A stretch of 64,000 nt of DNA, from contig JACKLL010000003.1 in the NCBI GenBank assembly GCA_024235935.1, positions 1-64,000 on the forward strand, given 5' to 3'. Position 1 is the first letter of the stretch. Every line of letters starts with the position of its first letter. The stretch is from Rhodoferax sp. (GTDB taxonomy: Bacteria; Pseudomonadota; Gammaproteobacteria; Burkholderiales; Burkholderiaceae_C). Made by a program: the position numbers and the translations under genes. Under the pieces are notes generated by a model. The model was not told the DNA's origin. It did no database searches and saw only the letters and a list, made by a program, of their open reading frames with translations. Positions 1 through 8,873 of this stretch are shown here, one piece after another.

Positions 1-1
1 C

Positions 2-526
2 CAGCAGATCGTCGACTTCTTCGATTTCCTGCGCAGCGACGTTCCCGGCTTCGAGAAAGCCTACCTGCTCGAGATCGCACCCCAGGTCGGCGTGCGAGAA
101 ACCCGGCGGGTGCTCGGCGACTACCAGCTCAGCGAGACCGACGTGCTGCAGTGTGCCGACTTCGACGACAGCATCGGCGTCAACGGCTGGATGATCGAGG
201 AACACGTGGCCGGCAACGTGGCGCTGAAATGGCAGGACATTCCGAACTGCCGCGGCTACAACCAGTTGCCTTACCGCATGTTGCTGCCGCGCGCGATGGA
301 TAACCTGCTGGTCGCCGGCCGCTGTGCGTCGATGACGCACATGGGCCAGTCGGCGGCACGGGTGTCGGGGGCCTGCTTCGTCATGGGGCAGGCGGCAGGC
401 AGCGCAGCTGCCATGGCGATCGAATCCAGCCAAGGCCCGCGTGCACTGGATATTGCGTTACTGCAAACCCGATTGAGGGCAGATGGGGCCTGGCTCGGCG
501 TCACCAAGGATAACGACGCTGGCTGA
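2..526 (+). CDS. FAD-dependent oxidoreductase, C-terminal part (cut by window start)
   Basis: Only the last 174 codons are present; the open frame runs in from before base 1, so the true start lies outside. The visible part has the C-terminal signature of the FAD_oxidored (PF12831-like) family: a 'NLLVAGRCAS' stretch followed by 'GACFVMGQAAGSAAAMA', which in the family contacts the flavin. The N-terminal FAD-binding GxGxxG segment is not in the window, so substrate and full length cannot be judged. The stop is followed by a strong hairpin at 535-562. The neighbouring PEP-CTERM gene is convergent, so this is the last gene of its transcript. The family call is good; any specific reaction would be a guess. 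Confidence 0.75.
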   Translation, partial: QQIVDFFDFLRSDVPGFEKAYLLEIAPQVGVRETRRVLGDYQLSETDVLQCADFDDSIGVNGWMIEEHVAGNVALKWQDIPNCRGYNQLPYRMLLPRAMDNLLVAGRCASMTHMGQSAARVSGACFVMGQAAGSAAAMAIESSQGPRALDIALLQTRLRADGAWLGVTKDNDAG

Positions 527-534
527 CGGTCGAA

Positions 535-562
535 GCAGCTTGCGACAAAAGTCGGAAGCTGC
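535..562. terminator. bidirectional hairpin terminator between convergent genes
   Basis: GCAGCTT at 535-541 pairs with AAGCTGC at 556-562, and the inner CGAC (543-546) pairs with GTCG (551-554) around an AAAA loop, with one G-G mismatch. It lies 9 bases after one stop codon and 117 bases from the stop of the convergent gene. No long T-tract follows on either side, so rho-independent efficiency is uncertain. Confidence 0.5.
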
Positions 563-679
563 TGTCCTTGGACGGCGACTGCAAGTGGTCGCTGAAACGG
601 GCCGCCCAAACCTGCCGTACCGGGATTGGAATCCGACGGATGCAGCCGACGGCGGTGCCGGCTGCCGGGCCGCATGGCG

Positions 680-1516
680 TCAGGTCGAGATTTGCTTCCT
701 GCGACGTGCGAACCACCCCATCAGGCCCAGTCCCGCGAGCATCATCGCGTAGGCTTGGGGTTCAGGTACCGGCGCCGCCGAGGTGACGAAGTGGCCATCG
801 GTCGCGAGACCGTTGCCGGCGGTGAAGCCGTAATAGACGGGTTTGTTGGCCAAATCACTGAAGTCGACCAAGCTGCTGACCCCGAAGCTTCCCAAATCCG
901 GATGCTCGATGCGACCGACAAATGTGCCGCGCAAGTCGTCCTGTCCCGAGGGGGTGTAGTTCACCGTCGCATACCACTGGAAATTCGGATCACGAATGCT
1001 GTCGCCCAAATGGGTTTCGGTGTAAGCCAATGGCACCACGCTGCCGCCTTGCAGGATCTGCAAACTCGGCGATTCGGGCTCCCCGGTGAAGTTAAAGGTA
1101 TCGATGGCGAACGCGACGCTTCCTGTCGGCGCGCCGTCATAACCCAAGCCGGAACCGGCACCGCCGACAAATGGGGCATCGGCCATGACAAACGTCAAGC
1201 CGTCACCGCGCAAACCGCCGTTGGCAGGAATGAAAAAGTGGAAATCGAAGCTGAAGGACTGGTCAAAATCCATGGTCAGGGCCACCGGCGCAAATCCGGC
1301 ACCCGCCTGCCCCTCGACGCCAGACGCCGTCAGCACCAGGTTGCTGTAGGTAAATCCGTTGCCGGGCGTATCGTTCTGGGCGGTGGCATCCCCGAGCAAG
1401 GTCCATCGCGTGAAGTCGGTCAGACCGGAACCCAAACTCACGCCCTGTTGCGCGTGGGCTGCCGACATCCAGCCCATCGCCAGGACACCTGCCAGGATGA
1501 CACGATTGATCTGCAT
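680..1516 (-). CDS. PEP-CTERM sorting-domain protein with legume-lectin-like fold
   Basis: A 278-residue exported protein. The frame stays open to 1930, but the ATG at 1516 is preceded by a GGAGG ribosome site and starts a clear signal peptide (MQINRVILAGVLAMGW...AHAQ), so that start was chosen. The middle (about residues 25-240) looks like the lectin-like beta-sandwich of many PEP-CTERM proteins (GDGLTFVMAD, GSVAFAIDTFNF). The C-terminus carries the sorting signal: VPEPQ, then a hydrophobic helix (AMMLAGLGLMGWF), then RRRK. Family knowledge says exosortase (EpsH/XrtA) cleaves such tails and sends the protein to the surface or exopolysaccharide. No exosortase gene is in the window. The gene appears to be monocistronic. 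Confidence 0.85.
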   Translation of the reverse strand: MQINRVILAGVLAMGWMSAAHAQQGVSLGSGLTDFTRWTLLGDATAQNDTPGNGFTYSNLVLTASGVEGQAGAGFAPVALTMDFDQSFSFDFHFFIPANGGLRGDGLTFVMADAPFVGGAGSGLGYDGAPTGSVAFAIDTFNFTGEPESPSLQILQGGSVVPLAYTETHLGDSIRDPNFQWYATVNYTPSGQDDLRGTFVGRIEHPDLGSFGVSSLVDFSDLANKPVYYGFTAGNGLATDGHFVTSAAPVPEPQAYAMMLAGLGLMGWFARRRKQIST

Positions 1517-2192
1517 GACAGCCTCCGGAGCTTGACCAAATATGGAATTGACCGGCAGATTGCCAGGTCGGACCGCAGAAAGCAAATTCCATGCCGCACG
1601 GAGGATCCGCGGCAATTTCCCAATGGACACACGGATCCACTGGCTTTCCGCTCGATGACACGCCCTTGCTCTGTAAATATGGCCGACAGATTTCGTCGAG
1701 CGACGGGACCCGCATGGTCCATCGGTAAGGCCGCCATGATGGCAGTCGAAGGCGAGGCAGCAACCCGCGACGGTTCCTTCACCGCTGTGCACACCCGGAC
1801 CTGGCAGAGGCGAACGCGCAAAACGCGGGTCTGGCCGCCGGGCAGAATATTCGGCAGTTGCCGCACGCACGTCGGCCCGATTCACTCCCCCCTTATCACC
1901 AAGGCCGCAATTGATCCCAGCAAGCGACACCGCGCTACACAGCCGATTCGATCAACATGCCTTTCTGGGCGGCGTAGCCATCATCGGCCCCGCGCAGGCC
2001 CGGGTGCAGCGGGACTCGAAGTGCGGCGCGATCACAGGGCATGGGCTGAACTGCGACCGAGCCGGCGCGCCTTGAGCACAGCGGGGGATGGTGCCTGAGG
2101 CCTTTACACTGACTCCATGGCCCGAGCCGATGACATGCCTTCAGGTTGCTGGCGCAACCCCTCCGTATCACCCGGGCCGGGCAGAGCGTCTG
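1517..2192. other. 676-base intergenic region without recognisable gene
   Basis: This stretch separates the divergent PEP-CTERM and quinone-oxidoreductase genes and should contain both promoters. The frames that are open here give no recognisable protein. An inverted repeat GGATCCG (1603-1609) / CGGATCC (1632-1638) lies about 90-120 bases upstream of the PEP-CTERM start, and GCCGC/GCGGC arms with A/T flanks overlap it. No tRNA or riboswitch structure was recognised. Confidence 0.5.
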
Positions 2193-3326
2193 ATGCCTGA
2201 GGCGATTCCTTCCCGGATGGCCGCCGTGCTGCTCACCGGTTACGGCGGGCTGGACAAGCTCGAATACCGCGAGGATGTTGCCGTGCCCCGGCCCGGCCCT
2301 GCGGAGGTGCTGATCCGCGTCCGTGCTGCCGGCGTCAACAACACCGACATCAATACCCGGTCCGGCTGGTACAACCAGGCCGTCACGACCGGCACCGAGG
2401 TCGAAGGTGCGCAGTCAGGCTTTGCGGTGCAACATGCCGGCTCCGGTGACTGGGGCAGCGACATGACGTTCCCGCGTATCCAGGGCGCCGACGTGGCCGG
2501 TCAGATCGTGGCGGTCGGCGCCGATGTCAGTCCGCAACGCATCGGCGAGCGCGTGATCTGCGACCCGTATTTCCACGCGCCGGGGGACCTCACGAGCCTG
2601 GAGAGCACCGGATTCCTGGGCGCCCATCGCGACGGCGGTTTCGCGCAATTCACCGCAGTGCCCGCCAGCAATGCGATCACGGTCGCGCACGATCTGCCCT
2701 TGTCGGATGCGCAGCTCGCCACGGTGCCGTGTTCCGGCGGCACTGCGATGAACATGCTGCTGATGGCCGGATTACGCGCCGGCGACACGGTGCTTGTGAC
2801 GGGTGCATCGGGTGGCGTCGGAACTTTCCTGGTGCAGATCGCCCGTGCATCCGGCGCCACGGTGGTGGCCATCTGCGGCGCCGACAAAGGTGATGCGGTG
2901 CTCAAGCTCGGCGCCCATGCCGTGATCGACCGTGCGGTCAAGGACCTGCCCAATGCCGTCAAGGCCGCACTGGGCGGCGCGCCACTGACGCTATTTGCCG
3001 ATGTGGTTGGCGGCGACATGTTCGGCCCCTGCCTGGGCCTGCTGGCCACCGCAGGACGGTATGTGACCGCCGGCGCCATTGCCGGGCCGATGGTGGCACT
3101 GGACCTGCGCACCTTGTACCTGAAGAGCCTGTCGTTTTTCGGCTCCAGCGTCTACCGCCGCGATGCATTGCCCGCGCTGGTGGCGCTGCTGCAGCGCGGC
3201 GCTGTCGTCCCCGCAGTCTCCGACGTGTCGCCACTGGCACAGATCCGCGCGGTACAGACCGCCTTCCTGGCCAAGCACCATATCGGCAGCAAGGTGCTGC
3301 TGCCGCCGCCCCTGGCGATACGCTGA
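2193..3326 (+). CDS. Zinc-independent MDR-family alcohol dehydrogenase / quinone oxidoreductase
   Basis: A 377-residue medium-chain dehydrogenase/reductase. The ATG at 2193 (MPEAIPSRMAAVLLTGYGG) fits family N-termini; an internal ATG at 2217 is an alternative, and the longer open frame from 2088 lacks family-like sequence. A GroES-like domain (about 10-165, with AGVNNTDINTRSGWY) precedes a Rossmann domain containing VLVTGASGGVGTFLVQIA near 200-215, the NADPH-binding AxxGxxG form typical of quinone oxidoreductases. The cysteine cluster of the zinc-binding alcohol dehydrogenases is not apparent. Expected role is NADPH-dependent reduction of a quinone or activated alkene or carbonyl. It stands alone and is convergent with the following GntR gene, so substrate is unknown. 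Confidence 0.8.
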   Translation: MPEAIPSRMAAVLLTGYGGLDKLEYREDVAVPRPGPAEVLIRVRAAGVNNTDINTRSGWYNQAVTTGTEVEGAQSGFAVQHAGSGDWGSDMTFPRIQGADVAGQIVAVGADVSPQRIGERVICDPYFHAPGDLTSLESTGFLGAHRDGGFAQFTAVPASNAITVAHDLPLSDAQLATVPCSGGTAMNMLLMAGLRAGDTVLVTGASGGVGTFLVQIARASGATVVAICGADKGDAVLKLGAHAVIDRAVKDLPNAVKAALGGAPLTLFADVVGGDMFGPCLGLLATAGRYVTAGAIAGPMVALDLRTLYLKSLSFFGSSVYRRDALPALVALLQRGAVVPAVSDVSPLAQIRAVQTAFLAKHHIGSKVLLPPPLAIR

Positions 3327-3350
3327 GCAGCGCGCTCGGCTCGCCGGTGC

Positions 3351-4076
3351 TCAGTCCGCGCTGAAGTATTCCGGATAACGCGCGCAGATCGCGTCGACGA
3401 AGTCCAGTGGCGAGCGGATATGCGTCAACATCGCGTCCCGCGCCCGGGCGCCGTCCCCAGCCACGATCGCGCGCACGACCTTGCGGTGCTGGTCGATCGC
3501 GATCCGGTTGCCGCCGAGTTCGGGGATCGCAATGTGGCGGATGCGGTTCATGCCGGTACGTGCCAGCAGCAAGGGGCCCCAGGCATGGCGATGGCCGGCC
3601 AGAACCAGGATCTCGTGGTGCATGGCTTCGTCGGCGGTCAGGTGCCCGACGAAGTCCCGCTGGTCCGAGGCCACCACCTGCCGATCGAGCCACTGGTTGA
3701 GCTTGTTGCGTTCGGCCAGCGGCGCCTGGGCCGCCAGTTCTGCGGCGCGGCACTCGATGACCTCGCGCACGAAGATCGCGTCGCGGATCCGGGCCCGGCT
3801 GAGCTGGCTGACCGAAGTGCCCCGCTGCGGCACCACCTCCAGCAGGCCTTCGCCCGCCAGGCGACGAAACGCGTCGCGGACCGGTGCCTTGCTGACACCC
3901 AGCTCTTCGGAGACCGCCAGCTCCGACAGCGCCATACCCGGGGGAAACGAGCAATTGAGGATCGCCGTGCGGATGCTCTCGTATGTCTCCTGCCCGATCT
4001 GGCCGCGTGCAGGCGCCCGCCCCACGGGCGTGGGAACAGCGCTGATGCCGGGAATGTTCAAGCGCGCACGGGCCAT
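3351..4076 (-). CDS. GntR-family regulator, FCD (FadR-type) subfamily
   Basis: A 241-residue regulator. An N-terminal winged helix-turn-helix (about 25-95; GMALSELAVSEELGVSKAPV, then FRRLAGEGLLEVVPQRGTSV) is followed by an all-helical FCD effector domain (FVREVIECRAAELAA ... DEAMHHEILVLAGH), whose Asp/His residues usually bind a metal and a carboxylate ligand. It is divergent from the hydroxyacid dehydrogenase operon at 4163, and a perfect palindrome lies in the 86-base gap. By analogy it probably represses that operon and itself until the substrate or an intermediate binds. Repression and the ligand are inference. Confidence 0.88.
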   Translation of the reverse strand: MARARLNIPGISAVPTPVGRAPARGQIGQETYESIRTAILNCSFPPGMALSELAVSEELGVSKAPVRDAFRRLAGEGLLEVVPQRGTSVSQLSRARIRDAIFVREVIECRAAELAAQAPLAERNKLNQWLDRQVVASDQRDFVGHLTADEAMHHEILVLAGHRHAWGPLLLARTGMNRIRHIAIPELGGNRIAIDQHRKVVRAIVAGDGARARDAMLTHIRSPLDFVDAICARYPEYFSAD

Positions 4077-4116
4077 GGCGTGAGTCTATCGGTTGCTTGC
4101 CAGCGGTTGCGGTTTA

Positions 4117-4132
4117 TTCTAGAATTCTAGAA
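4117..4132. promoter_or_regulatory. Perfect 16-bp palindrome, candidate GntR operator
   Basis: TTCTAGAATTCTAGAA at 4117-4132 equals its own reverse complement and is two adjacent copies of the palindrome TTCTAGAA; a third half-site TTCC follows. It lies in the 86-base gap between the divergent regulator and the 2-hydroxyacid dehydrogenase, 31 bases before the dehydrogenase start. This is where an autoregulating FCD-GntR protein would act. Confidence 0.65.
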
Positions 4133-4162
4133 TTCCAAAATAAGCCGCGACGGAAAAAGCCG

Positions 4163-5131
4163 ATGTCCGAACCCAGCTCCGCCATGAACAAACCCCGCCT
4201 GCTGCAACATGGCCGCCTGTTGCCCGCCCTCGAAGCCCAACTGGCCGAACACTTCGACCTGCATGGTCTGTGGCGCGAGGCTGATCCGAAAGCTTTTCTG
4301 GCCCGGCACGGTGCCGAATTCGTCGGTCTGGCCACCTCGGCACGCTTTGGTGCCGACGCGGCGCTGATCGACGCCCTGCCCGCACTCAAGGTCATCTCCA
4401 GCTTCGGCGTCGGCACCGACGCCATTGACGTGGCACGCTCGCAGGCGCGCGGCATCCAGATCGGCTACACGCCCGAGGTGCTCAACGACTGCGTGGCCGA
4501 TACCGCTTTCGGCCTGGTGATCGACGTGGCACGGGGTTTGAGCGCATCCGACCGCTTCGTGCGCGCCGGGCAATGGCTCCAGGGCAATTTCCCGCTGACC
4601 ACCCGCGTCAGCGGCAAACGCCTGGGCATCCTGGGGCTGGGCCGCATCGGCCAGGTCGTGGCCCGACGCGCCAGCGGCTTCGACATGGATGTGCGCTATC
4701 ACAACCGCAAGCCCAATCCCGCCGTGCCATATGTTTACGAGGCCGATCTGCAAGCGCTGGCGGCCTGGGCCGATTTCCTGGTCGTGGTCAGCGCTGGCGG
4801 CGCCGAGACCCGGCATCTGGTCTCGGCCGATGTGCTGGCGGCACTCGGCCCGGCCGGATTCCTGATCAACGTGGCCCGCGGCTCGGTCATCGACGAGGAG
4901 GCCCTGGTGCACGCACTGGAAACCGGCGCCATCGCCGGCGCCGGTCTGGACGTCTATGCCGACGAGCCCCGCATTCCGCAGCGCCTGCTGACGTTCGACA
5001 ACGTGGTGCTGCTGCCGCACCTGGCAAGCGCAACCCATGAGACCCGCAAGGCCATGGGCGACATGGTGCTGGACAACCTGCTCGCATTTTTCCGCAGCGG
5101 TCAGGTCACGGTCGGCGTCCCCGCGGCCTGA
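4163..5131 (+). CDS. D-2-hydroxyacid dehydrogenase (glyoxylate/hydroxypyruvate reductase-like)
   Basis: A 322-residue NAD(P)H-dependent D-isomer 2-hydroxyacid dehydrogenase that interconverts 2-keto and D-2-hydroxy acids. The ATG at 4163 follows a GGAAAAAG site; an upstream in-frame start at 4097 would run through the palindromic operator, so it was rejected. The Rossmann motif LGILGLGRIGQVVARRA is in the middle. The catalytic residues are present: Arg in NVARGSVIDEEAL, Glu in YADEPRIP, and His in LLPHLASAT. It is first in a plus-strand run with a Bug binding protein, a dehydratase and an RraA-like protein. It may act on a keto acid from that pathway, such as glyoxylate or hydroxypyruvate; the exact substrate is not readable. 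Confidence 0.87.
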   Translation: MSEPSSAMNKPRLLQHGRLLPALEAQLAEHFDLHGLWREADPKAFLARHGAEFVGLATSARFGADAALIDALPALKVISSFGVGTDAIDVARSQARGIQIGYTPEVLNDCVADTAFGLVIDVARGLSASDRFVRAGQWLQGNFPLTTRVSGKRLGILGLGRIGQVVARRASGFDMDVRYHNRKPNPAVPYVYEADLQALAAWADFLVVVSAGGAETRHLVSADVLAALGPAGFLINVARGSVIDEEALVHALETGAIAGAGLDVYADEPRIPQRLLTFDNVVLLPHLASATHETRKAMGDMVLDNLLAFFRSGQVTVGVPAA

Positions 5132-5205
5132 GCGAGCCGCCCGCCTGCTGCAGTCCCCCTGTTCCCGCAACGACAAGATTCCCCCCAACCCCCACGGAGA
5201 CATTC

Positions 5206-6195
5206 ATGCCCGCTTCTTCCCTGCGTCCGATCCGACGCGCCATCCTGCAAGCCATACCGGCCATGTTGCTGTGCAGCGCCGCCTTTGCACAAACCCCCTG
5301 GCCGACCAAGCCGGTGACCATCGTCGTGCCGTTCGCGCCCGGTGGCGGAACCGATATCGGCACCCGCATCCTGGCCCAGCGCCTGTCCACGATCTGGGGG
5401 CAGCCGGTGCTGATCGACAACAAAGGCGGTGCCGGCGGCAATGTCGGCCTGGAAGTCGTCTCGCGTGCCAAGGCAGACGGCTACACCCTGATGACCGGCA
5501 ATGTCGGTACCCAGTCGATCAACCCGACGCTGTACAAGAAGCTCAACTACAACCCCGACACCGCCTTCCAGCCGATCGCCCAGTTTGCCGAACTGCCCTT
5601 CGTGCTGGCGGTCACGCCAAGCCTGCCGGCCAGCAACGTCAAGGAACTGGTGGCGCTGGCCAAGGCCAGCCCGGACAAGTACACCTATGCCAGCTCCGGC
5701 AACGGCGGCTCGCCCCACCTGTCCGCCGAGACCTTCAAGATCGCCACCGGCACCCAGATCCTGCATGTGCCCTACAAGGGCGGCGGGGCTGCCATGACCG
5801 ACCTGATGGCGGGCAATGTGCACATGATCTTCTCTTCGGTGCTGGAGATGTCGGGCCACATCAAGGCCGGCAAGCTCAAGGCACTGGCGATTTCCAGCAA
5901 GTCGCGCGTATCGGCCTTGCCGGACGTTCCGACGCTGGAAGAAGCCGGCGTCAAGGGCGCCGAGTCCGGCTCCTGGCTCGGCCTGCTGGCACCCGCAGGA
6001 ACGCCGCAGGACATCGTCGACAAGATCGCAAAGAGCATCCAGCAGGCCGTAGCGCAGCCCGAAGTGAAAGAACAGTTGCTGGGACAAGGTGCGGTGGCCA
6101 CCAGCGGTTCGACGGCGGATTTCGTGCAGCTGATCGCCAACGATCGCAAGCGCTACGCCCGCATCATCATCGACAACAAGCTGGGCATCGACTGA
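5206..6195 (+). CDS. Bug/TctC-family tripartite tricarboxylate transporter binding protein
   Basis: A 329-residue periplasmic solute-binding protein. It has an N-terminal signal peptide ending near AAFAQ, then the family signature WPTKPVTIVVPFAPGGGTD, and later AGNVHMIFSS and LPDVPTLEEAGV, all typical Bug (Bordetella uptake gene) motifs. Bug proteins bind carboxylates such as dicarboxylates, aromatic acids or amino acids. No TctA/TctB membrane subunits are adjacent, which is usual in Burkholderiales. It lies between the hydroxyacid dehydrogenase and the IlvD-type dehydratase, so it probably captures the acid that those enzymes break down. Ligand is unknown. Confidence 0.88.
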   Translation: MPASSLRPIRRAILQAIPAMLLCSAAFAQTPWPTKPVTIVVPFAPGGGTDIGTRILAQRLSTIWGQPVLIDNKGGAGGNVGLEVVSRAKADGYTLMTGNVGTQSINPTLYKKLNYNPDTAFQPIAQFAELPFVLAVTPSLPASNVKELVALAKASPDKYTYASSGNGGSPHLSAETFKIATGTQILHVPYKGGGAAMTDLMAGNVHMIFSSVLEMSGHIKAGKLKALAISSKSRVSALPDVPTLEEAGVKGAESGSWLGLLAPAGTPQDIVDKIAKSIQQAVAQPEVKEQLLGQGAVATSGSTADFVQLIANDRKRYARIIIDNKLGID

Positions 6196-6299
6196 GTTAC
6201 CCTTGCGTGTGAAAGAGCGCGTCGGTCCGTGCCTTGCCATGGACCCGACGCGCAAACCCCAGACACCAGCGCCGACTGGCGCGACACACGAGGAACGAC

Positions 6300-8045
6300 A
6301 TGACCCGCAAGACCTATGAGCAGCTGCGCAGCGCGCGCTGGTTCGCACCTGACGACTTCCGCTCCTTCGGCCACCGTTCGCGGGCCATGCAGATGGGCTA
6401 CGAGCGGGCCGACTGGCAGGGCAAACCGGTGATTGCCATCATCAACACCTGGAGCGACATCAACAACTGCCACTCGCATTTCAAGCAGCGCGTGGAAGAC
6501 GTCAAGCGCGGCATTTTCCAGGCCGGCGGATTCCCGCTGGAACTGCCGGCCATCTCGCTGGCCGAGAACTTCGTCAAGCCCACGACCATGCTGTACCGCA
6601 ACCTGCTGGCAATCGAAACCGAAGAGCTGCTGCGCAGCCACCCGGTCGACGGCGCGGTGCTGATGGGCGGTTGCGACAAGACCACGCCGGCGCTGATGAT
6701 GGGCGCGATCTCGGCCGGCTTCCCGTGCATCTACCTGCCCGCCGGCCCGATGCTGCGCGGCAACTGGAAAGGCAAGACGCTGGGCTCCGGCTCGGACGCC
6801 TTCAAGTACTGGGACGAACGCCGTGCCGGCAACATCACCGAAACCCAATGGCTGGAAGTCGAGGGCGGCATTGCGCGCAGCCACGGCACCTGCATGGTGA
6901 TGGGAACAGCCGCCACGATGATGGGCATCGCCGAGGCGCTGGGCATGACGCTGCCGGGCGCATCGAGCATTCCGGCGCCGGACGCCAACCACCCGCGCAT
7001 GTCGGCGCAATGCGGCCGGCGCATTGTCGACATGGTGTGGGACGACCTGACCCCGGCCCGCATCTTCAGCCGCAAGAGTTTCGAGAACGCCATCACCGTG
7101 GCCATGGCCGAAGGCTGCTCGACCAACGCCATCATCCACCTAGTGGCCATGTCGCGCCGCGCCGGCGAACACTGCGCAGTGACGCTGGACGACTTCGACG
7201 CCTACAGCCGCAAGGTGCCGGTGATCGCCAACATCCGCCCCAGCGGCACCGAGTATCTGATGGAAGACTTCTACTACGCCGGTGGCATGCGCGGCCTGAT
7301 GGCCCGGCTGCGCGACGGCGGCATGTTGCACCTGGACGCGATGACGGTGACCGGCAAGACCGTGGGCGAAAACCTCGAAGGCGCAGAGATCTACAACGAC
7401 GACGTGATCCGCCCACTGGACAAACCGATCTACAAGGAAGGCGCGCTGGCGGTGCTGCGCGGCAATCTGGCGCCGGACGGCTGCGTGATCAAGCCCAGCG
7501 CCTGCAGTGCGAAATTCCTGCAGCACACCGGCCCGGCCATGGTGTTCGACGACTACCCGAGCCTGAAGAAGGCGATCGACGACCCGGATCTGGACGTGAC
7601 CGAAGACCACGTCATCATCCTGCGCAACGCCGGGCCGCAGGGCGGCCCCGGCATGCCGGAATGGGGCATGGTGCCGATCCCGACCAAGCTGGTCAAGCAG
7701 GGCGTGCGCGACATGATGCGCATCTCGGATGCGCGCATGAGCGGCACCAGTTATGGCGCCTGCGTGCTGCATGTGTCACCGGAGGCCTATGTGGGCGGTG
7801 CGCTGGCCCTGGTGCGCAATGGCGACATGATCACGGTCGACGTGCCCGCCCGCACCATCCACCTGGCCATCAGCGAGACCGAGATGGCCAGCCGCAAGGC
7901 GGCCTGGACGCCGCCACCCAAACGTTTCGAACGCGGCTACGGCCACATGTTCAGCCAGCACATCCTGCAGGCCGACAAGGGCTGCGACTTCGACTATCTG
8001 GAAACCTCGTTCGGTGCGCCCATCGGCGAACCGGCCATCTACTGA
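6300..8045 (+). CDS. IlvD/Edd-family dehydratase, L-arabinonate-dehydratase-like
   Basis: A 581-residue iron-sulfur dehydratase that removes water from a 2,3-dihydroxy acid to give a 2-keto-3-deoxy acid. The ATG at 6300 follows a GAGG site. Three cluster cysteines are visible: Cys57 (NNCHSHF), Cys125 (GGCDKTTP) and Cys198 (GTCMVMGTA). Their spacing of 68 and 73 residues is the same as C59/C127/C200 recalled for the [2Fe-2S] L-arabinonate dehydratase of Rhizobium leguminosarum. The C-terminal DARMSGTSYG segment contains the SGT motif with the serine taken as the base in this family. Next to an RraA/HMG-aldolase-like gene, this suggests dehydration followed by aldol cleavage of a sugar acid. 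A true biosynthetic IlvD is less likely given the context. Confidence 0.85.
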   Translation: MTRKTYEQLRSARWFAPDDFRSFGHRSRAMQMGYERADWQGKPVIAIINTWSDINNCHSHFKQRVEDVKRGIFQAGGFPLELPAISLAENFVKPTTMLYRNLLAIETEELLRSHPVDGAVLMGGCDKTTPALMMGAISAGFPCIYLPAGPMLRGNWKGKTLGSGSDAFKYWDERRAGNITETQWLEVEGGIARSHGTCMVMGTAATMMGIAEALGMTLPGASSIPAPDANHPRMSAQCGRRIVDMVWDDLTPARIFSRKSFENAITVAMAEGCSTNAIIHLVAMSRRAGEHCAVTLDDFDAYSRKVPVIANIRPSGTEYLMEDFYYAGGMRGLMARLRDGGMLHLDAMTVTGKTVGENLEGAEIYNDDVIRPLDKPIYKEGALAVLRGNLAPDGCVIKPSACSAKFLQHTGPAMVFDDYPSLKKAIDDPDLDVTEDHVIILRNAGPQGGPGMPEWGMVPIPTKLVKQGVRDMMRISDARMSGTSYGACVLHVSPEAYVGGALALVRNGDMITVDVPARTIHLAISETEMASRKAAWTPPPKRFERGYGHMFSQHILQADKGCDFDYLETSFGAPIGEPAIY

Positions 8046-8063
8046 CTCCCAAGGAATATTCCC

Positions 8064-8780
8064 ATGGCTCTCTCCAACGCGACCCGCGACAAACTCAAGA
8101 CCGTCAGCACCGCCACCTTGTGCACCGCGCTGTTCAAGCGCGGCCTGCGCAACCAGTTCATCCAGGACGTGCGCCCCTTGAACGCCACGCTGCCCAACAT
8201 GGTCGGCGAGGCCTATACGCTGCGCTACATCCCGGCGCGCGAAGACCTGAATCCGATCACCGTGTTCCAGGACCCGAAACATCCGCAGCGCGTGGCAGTC
8301 GACCAATGCCCGGAAGGCGCGGTCATGGTCATCGACAGCCGCAAGGACGCACGCGCCGCCTCGGCGGGCTCGATCCTGATCACGCGGTTGATGGTGCGTG
8401 GCGCTGCCGGCGTCGTCACCGATGGCGGGTTCCGCGACTCACCCGAGCTGGCCGAGATGCCTTTTCCGGTCTACCACAACCGGCCGTCGGCGCCGACCAA
8501 CCTGACGCTGCACCAGGCGATGGACATCAACATCCCGATCGGCTGTGGCGACGTGGCCGTGTTCCCGGGTGACGTGATCGTCGGCGACCGTGAAGGCGTA
8601 TTCGTGATCCCGGCCCATCTGGCGGACGAAGTCGCCGACGAGGCGGTCGAGATGACGGCGTTCGAGGACTTCGTGACCGAAGAGGTGCGCAAGGGCCGCT
8701 CCATCCTCGGCCTGTATCCGCCCACCCAGCAACAGTCGAAAGACGATTTCGCCACCTGGCGCAAGGCCAAGGGGCGCTGA
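8064..8780 (+). CDS. RraA-family protein (4-hydroxy-2-oxoacid aldolase-like)
   Basis: A 238-residue RraA/MenG-like protein starting 18 bases after the dehydratase stop with a purine-rich AAGGAATA site. The motif GAAGVVTDGGFRDSPELAEM contains the glycine-rich loop and Arg-Asp pair that in 4-hydroxy-4-methyl-2-oxoglutarate (HMG/CHA) aldolases bind the metal and the keto acid. GDVIVGDREGVFVIP is the other family signature. Members with this motif cleave 4-hydroxy-2-oxo acids to pyruvate and a second carbonyl compound. Names such as 'ribonuclease E inhibitor RraA' are often transferred to such genes, but the catabolic position favours an aldolase. It is the last gene before the insertion sequence. 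Confidence 0.8.
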   Translation: MALSNATRDKLKTVSTATLCTALFKRGLRNQFIQDVRPLNATLPNMVGEAYTLRYIPAREDLNPITVFQDPKHPQRVAVDQCPEGAVMVIDSRKDARAASAGSILITRLMVRGAAGVVTDGGFRDSPELAEMPFPVYHNRPSAPTNLTLHQAMDINIPIGCGDVAVFPGDVIVGDREGVFVIPAHLADEVADEAVEMTAFEDFVTEEVRKGRSILGLYPPTQQQSKDDFATWRKAKGR

Positions 8781-8873
8781 GGCCTTCCTTCACGGGATCG
8801 CGCGCTATCTACCGCAGCCGAATCAAGAATTTTTGCGCACTCGGCATGCGCGCTTCATTAACTTGATACTTGA

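Noticed and set aside
626..2098. 490-codon plus-strand frame antisense to the PEP-CTERM gene
   Set aside because: The opposite strand has a signal peptide, ribosome site and sorting tail, while this frame has none.
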